Below are positions 44,660 to 53,928 of a DNA stretch of 64,000 bases, in pieces. Every line of letters begins with the position of its first letter. The first letter of the stretch is position 1. The translations under genes and the position numbers were made by a program. Under the pieces are notes generated by a model that worked only from the letters and a program-made list of their open reading frames with translations, was not told the DNA's origin and did not search any database. Origin of the DNA: Ctena decussata (lineage: Eukaryota > Mollusca > Bivalvia > Lucinida > Lucinidae); NCBI GenBank assembly GCA_963989385.1, contig OZ022502.1, positions 12,387,001 through 12,451,000 on the forward strand, written 5' to 3'.

Positions 44660-44812
44660 GGCCCCATGTTATAAAACTTGAGTACATTCTCAAACTCAAA
44701 ATAAAGCACACTGATTGGCTGCTTCCGAGCACATGCTCGGAAGCAGCCAATCAGTGTGCTTTATTTTGAGTTTGAGATTATTCTCACGTCTTATAACCTC
44801 GAACCCAGATCA
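44660..44812. mobile_element. 150-bp palindrome
   Basis: Perfect inner arms CTCAAACTCAAAATAAAGCA and CACTGATTGGCTGCTTCCGA meet at GCACATGCTC. The outer ends are GTTATAAAACTTGAG and its imperfect inverse. Confidence 0.88.
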
Positions 44813-45224
44813 GACGCCAAGCGCCGCAAAAGTGGCATAGGGTTAAGTTTCTATACTGTTTGCCTGAAAACGGGATTTGTTTTTAAATCGAAATATCCGT
44901 TACAAATAGACCTGACGCCCCTTTAATTGAAAATGGACCCATCCTAAGAGCCAGATAGACGAGTCCACCCGTTATCAATGGGTTAAATTAAATAAACTAC
45001 CAGAAAGGCATTTGCGAACAGTCAACACCAAGAGCATATGCAGTTTACACTGCTTGCTTCTTACACGAGCCCATTAAAACTATATCATAGATGGACGTTT
45101 CAGGCGTGAAAAGATGAGCATGATCCATACTAGTTAAGTCTCCTTCCACAAAACTAAGACACGGTGACGAGGTTTTACTGTTGGTCCTATCACCTCTTTC
45201 AGCTTCACCAGGTCGCTCCCATGG
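44813..45224. other. Unannotated DNA with a flank duplicated beyond the next array
   Basis: ACGGTGACGAGGTTTTACTG at about 45160-45190 recurs, in the same orientation, at about 46345-46370 on the other side of the GATATC array. Otherwise nothing supported. Confidence 0.5.
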
Positions 45225-46335
45225 GATGCCGTTTTACTATTTGTTCCCTATCAATAGATATTCATAATTTTGTTGCTACCTATACGAAACAGTGATATCC
45301 ATAATTCAAATTAGTGACATCCATAATTATTTATGGATATGGAGTATGGATATCCATCATACGAAGTACGGATATTCAATTATCCAAAAGATTTATGCAT
45401 ATCAATAATTCGAATCATGGATAGCCATAATTCTGCCCAATTATGGACACCACTTATTCGAATAATGGATATCAATAAATTGATTCAGTTATAGCCGTAA
45501 TTCGAATTAGTGATTTCCTGTAACTATTTACATCGTTGAATATCCACAATTCCTTTAAGTGATATCCATAGTTCGAATTATGGTTATCAATAATTCGGCC
45601 TATTTATGGATATCACTGATAAGAATTATGGATATCAATAATTCGTCTTTGAAATAACAAGTTTGAGTGAGACTGCTCTGTGGTGGTTTATGGATATCCC
45701 AAAATTCGAATCATGGATATAAATAATTCAGCCCGATTTATTGATATTATAAATTTAAATTATGTATATCCATAATTCGAATCAGGGATATCCAGAATTT
45801 AGCCGATTTGTAGATATCCACAATTCGAACTATGTATATCCAAAATTAGGATTCATGATAGTAATATCTCGAATTAGTGATGTCCATAAGTCGGACTGAA
45901 TTATAGAGGGGGATGGTCGGGTGGTGCGAAGGTGCTGTGTGTAACTTCCAGTGCCGAGGCGTCCTACTTATTTGAATAGTAGTAGGGCAAGGGCTTACTG
46001 TGCTTGCAGTAGGTGCGGGTGGGGGTGTTTGGACTTTTTTTATCTCGTCTATCATTCTCTATTCTTTCTCCCTCTCTTTGGGAGACGGCCTGATATAGAC
46101 TGAAATACTTTCTCAAAGGGCCGTTAAACCCAAAACAACCAACCAACCAACATGAATTATAGATATACATAATTCGAATTGGTGATATCAGTTATTGGAA
46201 TTATGGCTAACCCATTATTCGCATTAGTGATGTCAATAAATGGACTGAATTATGGATATCAGTTATTTAAATTATGTATTCCATAAATTAAGTTGTTGAT
46301 ATCTGTAAATCGAGGAATCAATAGTAAAACGGCAC
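45225..46335. repeat. GGATATCC-type dyad satellite inside GCCGTTTTACTAT ends
   Basis: Starts GGGATGCCGTTTTACTATTT and ends CAATAGTAAAACGGCACC, so the array has inverted termini. Between them a variable unit of about 20-25 bp recurs, each with a palindromic core (TATGGATATCCATAATTCGA-like). A retroposon at 45903-46160 interrupts it. Confidence 0.85.
45903..46160 (+). mobile_element. Retroposon copy (CCGTTAAAC end, (CCAA)n tail)
   Basis: GGGATGGTCGGGTGGTGCG to GGGCCGTTAAACCC, then AACCAACCAACCAAC. Same family as 7437 and 37384; nested in the satellite. Confidence 0.8.
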
Positions 46336-46434
46336 CGTATATCCACAGTGACGAGGTTTTACTGTTTGTCCTGTATAACCATCGCAACTTAACCAGATCT
46401 AGGTTACAGTGACCTACCTAGCAAATATAATAAT

Positions 46435-46672
46435 TGAGCCGCGACACGACAAAACCAACAATGTGGTTGTGCGCCTAGCGCAGACTCAGATCAGCCTGGG
46501 CATCCGCCCAGTTTGATCAGACTCTTCGTTAGGTGCTCACAGGGTAGCTTATGGTCTTAGCTTCCTCCATGCGGACAGCGAAGGCTCTGATCAGTCTGGG
46601 TGGGTGCCCATGCTGATCTGAGTCTGCGCTGGGCGCACAACCACATTGTTGGTTTTGTCGTGTCGCGGCTCA
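46435..46672. mobile_element. Family-A palindromic MITE, copy 11
   Basis: TGAGCCGCGACACGAC to GTCGTGTCGCGGCTCA, flanked by ATAAT and ATTAT. Confidence 0.94.
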
Positions 46673-46732
46673 ATTATACAATAATTAAAATTTTGAGATC
46701 AGCCTATATTTTGGAGTCTGTTTTTTTTACAG

Positions 46733-46808
46733 TCATCAGTATGCATCATATCGCTCCAACTCTGAACTAAGTCACAATCGGTCTAGTCCCTTATCTCAGT
46801 TTATTTAA
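46733..46808 (+). CDS. Candidate terminal exon of the sushi receptor
   Basis: A strong acceptor (GTCTGTTTTTTTTACAG) is followed by one base that completes the AT left by 21232 (ATT, Ile). Then come 24 codons to a TAA: HQYASYRSNSELSHNRSSPL, then SQFI. The Ser/Asn/Tyr/Arg composition suits the rest of the tail. Against it, the intron would be 25.5 kb and would contain the Olig gene, and only phase and composition link the two. If it is not receptor sequence, it is the last exon of an unidentified gene. Confidence 0.42.
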
Positions 46809-47132
46809 AGCTGACGAGCCTTAATTGATGTCCACATTCGTTTTCGGAAATGGTAGGAGGATTTAATACTAATGATTATGCACTATCTGCACTGTATATG
46901 ATAAGAATGCACACATAAAAGTAAACCTAGAGGATGCTTTCGGGGTAGCCTCGAAATGGACACAGGAAAGCGTGTGCATCCGACGAGGAATCACGTGACT
47001 TTCCTCGATTATTTTGTACCTGATTCGGCGGACAGAAGGGGTAAGGAAATTGATCTTTATTTTCTTAAAAAAAATGAATTTTCAGGCGGTAAAATGCGGA
47101 TGTCTTGTCTTTGTTCGCAGCAAACGATCATT

Positions 47133-47370
47133 TGAGGCGCGACGTGAGAAAACCAACAAAGTGGTTGTGCGGACAGCGAAGACTCAGATCAGCCTGGGCA
47201 TCCGCCCAGTCTGATAAGAGTCTTCGCTGTCCGCATGGAGGTAGCTTAGACCCTCAGCTACCCTTTAAGCGCTTAGCGAAGAGTCTGCTCGGACTGGGCG
47301 GATCCCCAGGCTGATCTGAGTCTTCGCTGGGCGCACAACCACATTGTTGGTTTTCTCATGTCGCGGCTCA
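47133..47370. mobile_element. Family-A palindromic MITE, copy 12
   Basis: TGAGGCGCGACGTGAG to CTCATGTCGCGGCTCA. Its right end is immediately followed by an acceptor-like TTTGTGTTTTCAG. Confidence 0.92.
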
Positions 47371-47386
47371 TTTGTGTTTTCAGATA

Positions 47387-47476
47387 TGCGTCGTAGTTTC
47401 AGCAAAGACTTTCTGACTTTGCTGGAGGTTGTGTGGAAACTACAGAGTGCACGGAAACGACTCTTAGATAATGGTT

Positions 47477-47508
<32 letters not shown>

Positions 47509-47549
47509 GAAGAATGGCGAGGTATCTGCACTTTACCGCTTGTGTATTA
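47387..47549 (+). CDS. Weak candidate terminal exon with poly-A-derived Lys run
   Basis: After TTTGTGTTTTCAG the frame ATATGCGTCG... gives MRRSFSKDFLTLLEVVWKLQ, then SARKRLLDNGLMQ, then a Lys run from an A21 tract, then EEEWRGICTLPLVY and a stop. AATAAA follows within a few bases. The first 33 residues look coding, but the A tract could equally be the tail of a retroposed transcript. Not recognised. Confidence 0.25.
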
Positions 47550-48511
47550 AATAAATGCTCATTTTTTTACCCGTTCTGTCCGAAAATAGGTCCAAAATAA
47601 CCGCGGTAAGTTACATGAATCCCCTCTGTCTATATGATCTATAGCCTAAATCGAATCTCAAAAAGCCATGGCTAAAAATTGTGCTTTGTGGTTACTACAA
47701 AGGCAATGACTTGCTGTGCTGCAGTTAATGTTTTCATAATATAAGATCTAATCTTTTTAGTCTTTTGTCGCATCTTCGAGGGTATTACCAACTTCTTGCT
47801 GAGCGTACTAATCCGTACTGTCTCCAGTAGGCCGCACAACGCATCTGTTATGTTATGACTCTAACAAAATAGTTTCTAATAGTTAATTATATGGTTTGAA
47901 TTTTTCTACAGGGTAAAAACATGTTACTGATGTAATCATGTGCAGAACAGTAAATTGATAACATTACATTTAATCGTAATGATAGGGTGTGGAAAAATCG
48001 GTATTATCCCCTAAATCTCTCACTCTCTCGCGAGATCAAAACGATATAGGGAGCAAAGGTGAATGCCCACGAGCGTCTGACGATGACTGCTCGCTTTCTC
48101 TCAATAAATTGAATTTAACACTTCATGATTGATAAAATGAGGTGATAAGAAGTAGCAGGTTCTCGTTAAACTGACATGGACAAAGTAAAACTCTTTAGCC
48201 CCCCTCCATGCCCCCACCCATACCCCTCCCTCACCAAAAGAAAAAAAAAAGTGTCTCGATGTCCCAAGCAGGATTACTATATACGTACATGCCATGCCTT
48301 GATATGCAGACCAAACATTTTACCTCATGCATTCTGTGAAACATTTGATAAACAGCACCAGTTGCCTACTATCATATTTATAAACAATGAAGGAGAAGAT
48401 TAGGAATTTAGCACCTTTACCCTCTGAAATATTTCTTATTGACATGCATCTCTGTAGTTGGTATTAGCAAGAGCTTGTAGATTTTATCAAATTTCAATAT
48501 GAAAATGCCCA
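47550..48511. other. Unannotated DNA
   Basis: Unique sequence with a C-rich run at 48199-48235. No exon with two supported splice sites. Confidence 0.3.
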
Positions 48512-48915
48512 GGGGCCGTATTTATAAAATGACTTAAGTGGTTGCTTTGCCGTTGCTAAGGCTGACTTTCTATAAAGGCCTACAAATATGAAATTTGCTT
48601 TGGAAGAACAGTCTGAAAAGATTCCTTATAACTATGAAAATTGCTTTGGAGAAACAGTCTGAATAAGACTGTTCCTCCAGAGCAAATTTCATAGTTGTTG
48701 GGAATCTCCTTAAGACTGTTCCTCCAGAGCAAATTTCATAGTTGTAGGGAATCTCCTTAAGACTGTTCCTCCAGAGCAACTTTCATAGTTGTAGGGAATC
48801 TCCTTAAGACTGTTTTTCCAGAGCAAATTTCATAGTTGTAGGGAATCTCCTTCATAGAAATTTAGCCTTAGCAACAGCATAGCAACGACTTAAGTGGTTT
48901 TATAAATACGACCCC
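48512..48915. mobile_element. 404-bp TIR element with 47-bp tandem repeats
   Basis: Ends GGGGCCGTATTTATAAAA and TTTTATAAATACGACCCC. Inside, AAGACTGTTCCTCCAGAGCA...GGAATCTCCTT repeats four times at a 47-bp period (48666-48853), with two inverted partial units before it. Confidence 0.88.
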
Positions 48916-48959
48916 ACGTGCTTGTTGAACTGTTATAATATCAGTTTGACACATTTTAA

Positions 48960-49158
48960 CCATTAAAGCGTCATAATGCGCGAACAGCGTAGATCCAGAT
49001 TACGTGTTACACGACATATAATGAGCCACCTCATCTGGATCTACAATGTTTGCCTTTTAGTCTTAAAACTCTTCATATGGTACAGCTTGATCGAAACATT
49101 TTCTAAAATTTTGCAGACATATATTTTGTCGGCTGGTTTTTGGCGCTCTAAGGGTTAA
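48960..49158. mobile_element. MITE with AACCMTTAAAGCG ends, copy 2
   Basis: TTAACCATTAAAGCGTCA to TTGGCGCTCTAAGGGTTAA, with CAGCGTAGATCCAGAT and CATCTGGATCTACAATG arms. Diverged copy of 27136-27341. Confidence 0.82.
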
Positions 49159-49695
49159 ATACCGGTACCCATCTGCATATTTGCGTATGAACATCCTCCC
49201 GCTTTTATTTGGGTTCTCCTTTTTTTTTACGAAAACTGAATTTTCTACCCACTTCAGCCGTTCAAACCATATTACACCATTCTGTTTATCTAAGGTCTCC
49301 ATGACCCAAAACAAACACTGCGACCCGTAATGGAGAAGAATTAACCGCAATGGGCTAAAATTACAGAATTATCGAAGCAGATTGCTACTCGCGTGCTGCT
49401 GAGCTGACACTAATAGGAGGCGTCCGAGCAGAAATCTTCAGTTGGAAAGATCAACAAATCGAATCAAAGAAGAACAAGATGCGCTAAACGTCACTTTCTG
49501 TCATTCAAATCTGTGTATATCTTTCTACCTTATTGCTTCAAGTAATAATTACGCTTGACCACAAGCGGGGATATTGCTTTAATAATGTCTAAAGTTGCAA
49601 ATTTAAGTGACAACGCTATTATAAGAGCACATGGCGGATGATATAACGCAGCCGTTAACGAAATGTTGGCAGCATCTGAACAAATAGGGTATACT
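49159..49695. other. Unannotated DNA
   Basis: Unique sequence. A minus-strand open frame at 49063-49350 begins inside the preceding MITE and lacks splice support. Confidence 0.3.
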
Positions 49696-49921
49696 TGAGA
49701 CGTGACACGAGAAAACCAACAAAGTGGTTGTGCGCCAAGCGAAGCCTCAGATAAGCCCAGTTTGATCAGACTGTTAGCTAAGCGTTTAAATGGTAGCTAA
49801 GGGTCTAAGCTACATCCATGCGGACAGCGAAGAGTCTGATCAGACTGGGCGGATGCCCAGGATGATCTGAGTCTGCGCTTGGCGCACAACCACTTTGTTG
49901 GTTTTGTCGTGTCGTGGCTTA
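49696..49921. mobile_element. Family-A palindromic MITE, copy 13
   Basis: TGAGACGTGACACGAG to GTCGTGTCGTGGCTTA. Carries a small internal deletion in the left arm. Confidence 0.9.
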
Positions 49922-50296
49922 ATTTGTTCTACAAAAATGTAGAACATCCATTAAAATGATAAACACCAACATAAGGTCGCTAAGACCTATGAGAAGAAAA
50001 AATACAGCCGTCGAACTCCCAGAGCAGAATGGATTATTCTTTTAAGTAAGAGTAGCAGGTAGATCTTGGCTTAAACATATATTGTACAGCTTTCATACTC
50101 ACAAAGGCCTGAATTTCAGGTGTACCTGGGTCCAGATTCACAAGCCTCCTTAAACTTAAAGTCGACCTCAGATTTAAGGTCGGAATGTTCATGTGTAAAT
50201 CAAAGCTTACAATGATTTTTCTTTCTCGTTGCAACTCCATGCTAATTGTCAATAGGATCAAGGGCAAACTGTGACTATCAATAGGGTTTCAATATA

Positions 50297-50534
50297 TGGG
50301 CCGCGACACGACAAAACCAACAATGTGGTCGTGCGCCCAGCGATGACTCAGATCAGCCTGGGCATCCGCCAAATTTGACCAGACTCTTCGTTAAGTGCTC
50401 AAAGTGTAGCTAAGGGTCAAAGCTACATCCATGCGGACAGCGAAAACTCTGATCAGACTGGGCGGATGCCCAGGCTGATCTGAGTCTGCGCTGGGCGCAC
50501 AACCACATTGTTGGTTTTGTCGTGTCGCGGCTCA
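50297..50534. mobile_element. Family-A palindromic MITE, copy 14
   Basis: TGGGCCGCGACACGAC to GTCGTGTCGCGGCTCA. Confidence 0.93.
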
Positions 50535-50895
50535 ATTATATTTTCTTATAATGAAATTTTGACCTTAAATTCAAGGTTATCCTTAAATTTAAGAATGGTT
50601 GCAAAACTGTGCCCAAGCTCAAAGTCATTCCTTGAACTTATATGAAAGGATGATCTTAGATTTCATGTAAAAATTTGTCGGTTAAATAAAAACATATAGA
50701 AAAGTTTAAATGAAATTCCTTACTCCAGATGCGAGCCATTGGTTAATCAAAGTTATTGATGCACCATGGATTGCGTATACATAAAGGCTAGTTTTGTATA
50801 CGTCATGGAGTATGCTTAGTATGCGCAGATCTACATCCCATGCCCGTGACAGATTTTCATGTTTATGGATTCTGACAGTTGTTATATTCTCAGAT

Positions 50896-51005
50896 TTCTA
50901 CAAACGCCTTCCACTAAGCAATGAAGAAATACATCACTTTCACGGAGTCCAAAGTGCAGTCTCACCAATTTACTGTTTTTACAGGGACTGGTTTAAAAGT
51001 GGCTG
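50896..51005 (+). CDS. Weak candidate terminal exon
   Basis: The acceptor GTTGTTATATTCTCAG is followed by an open stretch (two bases, then 35 codons) to a TGA: FYKRLPLSNEEIHHFHGVQS, then AVSPIYCFYRDWFKSG. The composition looks coding. No partner exon with phase 1 was found nearby and I do not recognise the peptide. Confidence 0.28.
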
Positions 51006-51175
51006 ACATGTGAAAATAAGACACGAAAACTTATAGTGTTTGGTGACTGAATTCTCATTTACTGAATTACCGCGTGAACAAGAGGGTACAGCTCGCTACT
51101 ATGTAAAATTTCATTTCTATTTGATATGAAGTAAACAATCCAACGAAATTTATATACAGAATAACATAAATCATT

Positions 51176-51413
51176 TGAGCCGCGACACGACAAAACCAAC
51201 AATGTGGTTATGCGACAGGCGAAGACTCAGATCAGCCTGGGCAGCCACTCAATTTGATCAGACTCTACATTAAGTACTCATAGGGTAGCTAAGGGTCTAA
51301 GCTACCTCCATGCGGACAGCGAAGACTCTGATCAGACTGGGCGGATACCCAGGCTGATCTGAGTCTGCGCTGGGCGCACAACCACAGTGTTGGTTTTGTC
51401 GTGTCGCGGCTCT
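51176..51413. mobile_element. Family-A palindromic MITE, copy 15
   Basis: TGAGCCGCGACACGAC to GTCGTGTCGCGGCTC. Confidence 0.93.
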
Positions 51414-51924
51414 ATTTTACGTTAGTCATGGTTGCTATTAAACATGTTGTTTGATGTCAACGCAAATATAGCATTCTCTAAGAGGTTCTGTTTGTTACAT
51501 TTAATACAGAGGTACAGCAAAATGCATGAACGATCACTGACAAACCTATTATAACGGCTCAGTCGTATAACGAACGTTGAGCCAGCAATGCTTAATTTCA
51601 TTTTAAGTGTTGCGATTTTGTATGTTCCTCAAAATGATGATATTGGCATTTCAAATCCAGACACTCCAAACTGGTATGCTTCAGTGGGGAAAACGTCCAC
51701 TCAGAAGTGACCTGCAGGGATGGGAGCAGGTTTTCTTTCTTTCTTTCTTGCGACAATGCACTCGGCCAACCAGGTAAACAATGTACAGTTCTGCATCATG
51801 AATCTCCTGTAGCTGCATAACTACAGAAGAGAGCTTTGACTAACACAGAGAATGTCTCTCCCTGCCCAGAGGTATTCCAGTTAAAGATCCGATCTGAAAG
51901 ACGGTGCACTTTTTAATGTCATCC
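51414..51924. other. Unannotated DNA
   Basis: A short (TTTC)n at 51732-51750; otherwise unique. Confidence 0.3.
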
Positions 51925-52035
51925 CTGCAAATGAATGAATGACAGAATTTATTATCCCGCTACAGGGGACCGGACTCCGGACCTTTCATATGGGAGGCAG
52001 GTGTACGAGCCCACCGAGCTACCATGCTCCTCTTC
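51925..52035 (-). mobile_element. tRNA-headed SINE remnant (minus strand)
   Basis: On the minus strand: GGTAGCTCGGTGGGCTCG (A-box-like), then GGAGTCCGGTCCCC (degenerate B box), ending in (ATTC)n, the inverse of the AATGAATG run at 51929. Confidence 0.55.
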
Positions 52036-52069
52036 AATATCGGATTAGTTAAAAACAAAAGTTCTAGGG

Positions 52070-52258
52070 TCTAGTCGGGTAACTTCGGACAGCGGGTAAA
52101 TTCGGACATAGTATTGCAAACAGTGAAAATCCAGAGATGAGCCATCTCCTCAGGATTTTCACTGCTTGCCCAGTTTATTTTGTTTTATTTCTGACCGATA
52201 AAGGAAACAACGTCGCTGTCCGAATTTACATGCTGTCCGAATGTACCTGACTTGACCC
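52070..52258. mobile_element. Palindromic MITE with GTCGGGTAACTTCGGACAG ends, copy 2
   Basis: GGGTCTAGTCGGGTAACTTC at the left, CTGTCCGAATGTACCTGACT at the right, core CAAACAGTGAAAATCCAGAG. Diverged from 22769-23004. Confidence 0.83.
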
Positions 52259-52361
52259 TAAAAATTCATTAGAGATCTAATGTTGCAAAATAATCCTTCT
52301 CTCTGTCTAGCAAAATTCATTAAAGGGTTAATAACCTCTTTAGACTTATAGGCGGATCTAA

Positions 52362-52850
52362 ACACAGTTACGGAGTACTTGCACAAAAAGGATGACATTC
52401 ACAGAACTTGGTACAAAGGAAAACGACATCATATATGGAGACAAAATGTCAAAAACAGTGCTAAAACAACTATATAAAAGGCAATAATCAATCTCAGAAA
52501 ACAAAAACAAAAGTTTGCTTAAGCACAGCTTACGCCAACATTACAAACTACAGCTTCTAATACTAACCAGTCTAACCAGTCACAATATCCCCATTCATCC
52601 AGAAATGTACAGAAAACAGGATAAATACAGGGAAAAGGAAGAGCGTCTGAAATCTGCAATACAGCAGTATATTGCCGATATGTTAAGCCATATACGACCG
52701 TTATATCTTGATAAGCTGCTGAAAAAATATGAAGGAGAACTAAATAAGCTTATGCTTGCGTTCCGATCCTATAGTGTTCTATTTTATCATTGCTGTATCT
52801 ATGAATGTATGATTATTGGATATAAAATATGTTTAAACAAAAAACTGTGA
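52362..52850 (+). pseudogene. Possible decayed coding region with one in-frame stop
   Basis: One frame is open from 52362 to 52850 except for a single TAA at 52485. The first part reads MTFTELGTKENDIIYGDKMS, then KTVLKQLYKRQ. The second contains a charged helical stretch, QDKYREKEERLKSAIQQYIA, then DMLSHIRPLYLDKLLKKYEG. The last 25 codons look noncoding. It could be a pseudogene, a pair of exons with an unseen intron, or chance. No family recognised. Confidence 0.27.
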
Positions 52851-53291
52851 CCAAAATAAAAAAAACATAACAAAACAAAAAACAAACAAACAAACACAAC
52901 AACAACAAAAAACAAACAAACAAAGCTGAAACAAACAAACAAACAGAAAAAAGCCACAAAAGGATGTAAAGAACATAAGATAGAGAATGGACCGATATTG
53001 GGACAAACAAGAGCCAGCGCGTGATTCACAATCTCATAATGCAGGAACCCATAGTCTTTTCGTGTACCGAGTTTGTAGATTCAGCCCATTGTAATTACTA
53101 AGAAAAGTGTGAAAGATTTTTTAAAGTTATGTTCAGGTATTAAAAAGAAAGACTAAATATGAACATTTTGTATGGACAAGTTCGTGAGACTTAAGTTTCC
53201 AAAACACATGCACTGACAGAAGAGAAATGGAGATATACTGCAAAGAACAAAATCCTTGGACCCGAATCTAAATTCCGCGATACAACTCATT
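52851..53291. other. CAAA-rich low-complexity stretch and spacer
   Basis: (AAAC)n-type sequence at 52855-52960, which produces long Cys/Phe/Val frames on the minus strand. Nothing else supported. Confidence 0.6.
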
Positions 53292-53548
53292 TAAAATTAA
53301 AATCTTCAAAAGTTCCTTCAACAGCAGAGAATACATACAGATGTAGGAACATGGGCCAGACTACGTAGTTTCGGCTAATAAAGCCTCGTCAGTGACCCTG
53401 ACAATATCTGGTGACGAAACCAGAAAAAGCATACTGTAATTTCTTAATTTTAATTGGGCAGTCGATTCAAAGACTGAATAGTTTCAAAAGGATCCAAATA
53501 ATATAAAAGACGATGATTTAGAATAATAGTCTACATCGATTTCAAATT
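53292..53548 (+). repeat. 257-bp direct repeat, left copy
   Basis: TAAAATTAAAATCTTC, then CATGGGCCAGACTACG, through CATCGATTTCAAA. Almost identical to 53673-53928. Confidence 0.95.
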
Positions 53549-53552
53549 TTAG

Positions 53553-53671
53553 ATTTCTCAGAATCTATCCTCTGATCTCAAAGGAGATAAACAAAATATA
53601 ATCTGCACTATGGATGATGTACGGGGAGACGTTTTACGGCCGCCACACGGCACAACACCAGCTGCAGTGAG
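53553..53671 (+). CDS. Candidate gene C, internal exon between two direct repeats
   Basis: Acceptor TTTCAAATTTTAG; donor GTAAAA. The 119 nt are open only in phase 0 and leave in phase 2; the other two frames stop quickly. It encodes ISQNLSSDLKGDKQNIICTM, then DDVRGDVLRPPHGTTPAAV. The phase matches the candidate terminal exon at 56462. It fills almost exactly the gap between the two 257-bp repeats, and its donor GT overlaps the start of the right copy. Function not recognised. Confidence 0.4.
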
Positions 53672-53672
53672 G

Positions 53673-53928
53673 TAAAATTAAAATCTTAAAAACTTCCTTC
53701 AAGAGCAGAGAATACATACAGATGTAGGAACATGGGCCAGACTACGTAGTTTCGGCTAATAAAGCCTCGTCAGTGACCCTGACAATATCTGGTGACGAAA
53801 CCAGAAAAAAGCATACTGTAATTTCTTAATTTTAATTGGGCAGTCGATTCAAAGACTGAATAGTTTCAAAAGGATCCAAATAATATAAAAGACGATGATT
53901 TAGAATAATAGTCTACATCGATTTCAAA
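53673..53928 (+). repeat. 257-bp direct repeat, right copy
   Basis: Matches 53292-53548 with few differences (for example a CAACAGCAG/CAAGAGCAG change). Confidence 0.95.

Noticed and set aside
1148..51413. Dispersed palindromic repeats considered as a CRISPR array
   Set aside because: Repeats are about 240 bp, irregularly spaced over 50 kb, self-complementary and in an intron-bearing animal genome; no cas genes.
52799..53029. Cys/Phe/Val-rich minus-strand frames
   Set aside because: They translate the complement of a CAAA-rich low-complexity stretch.
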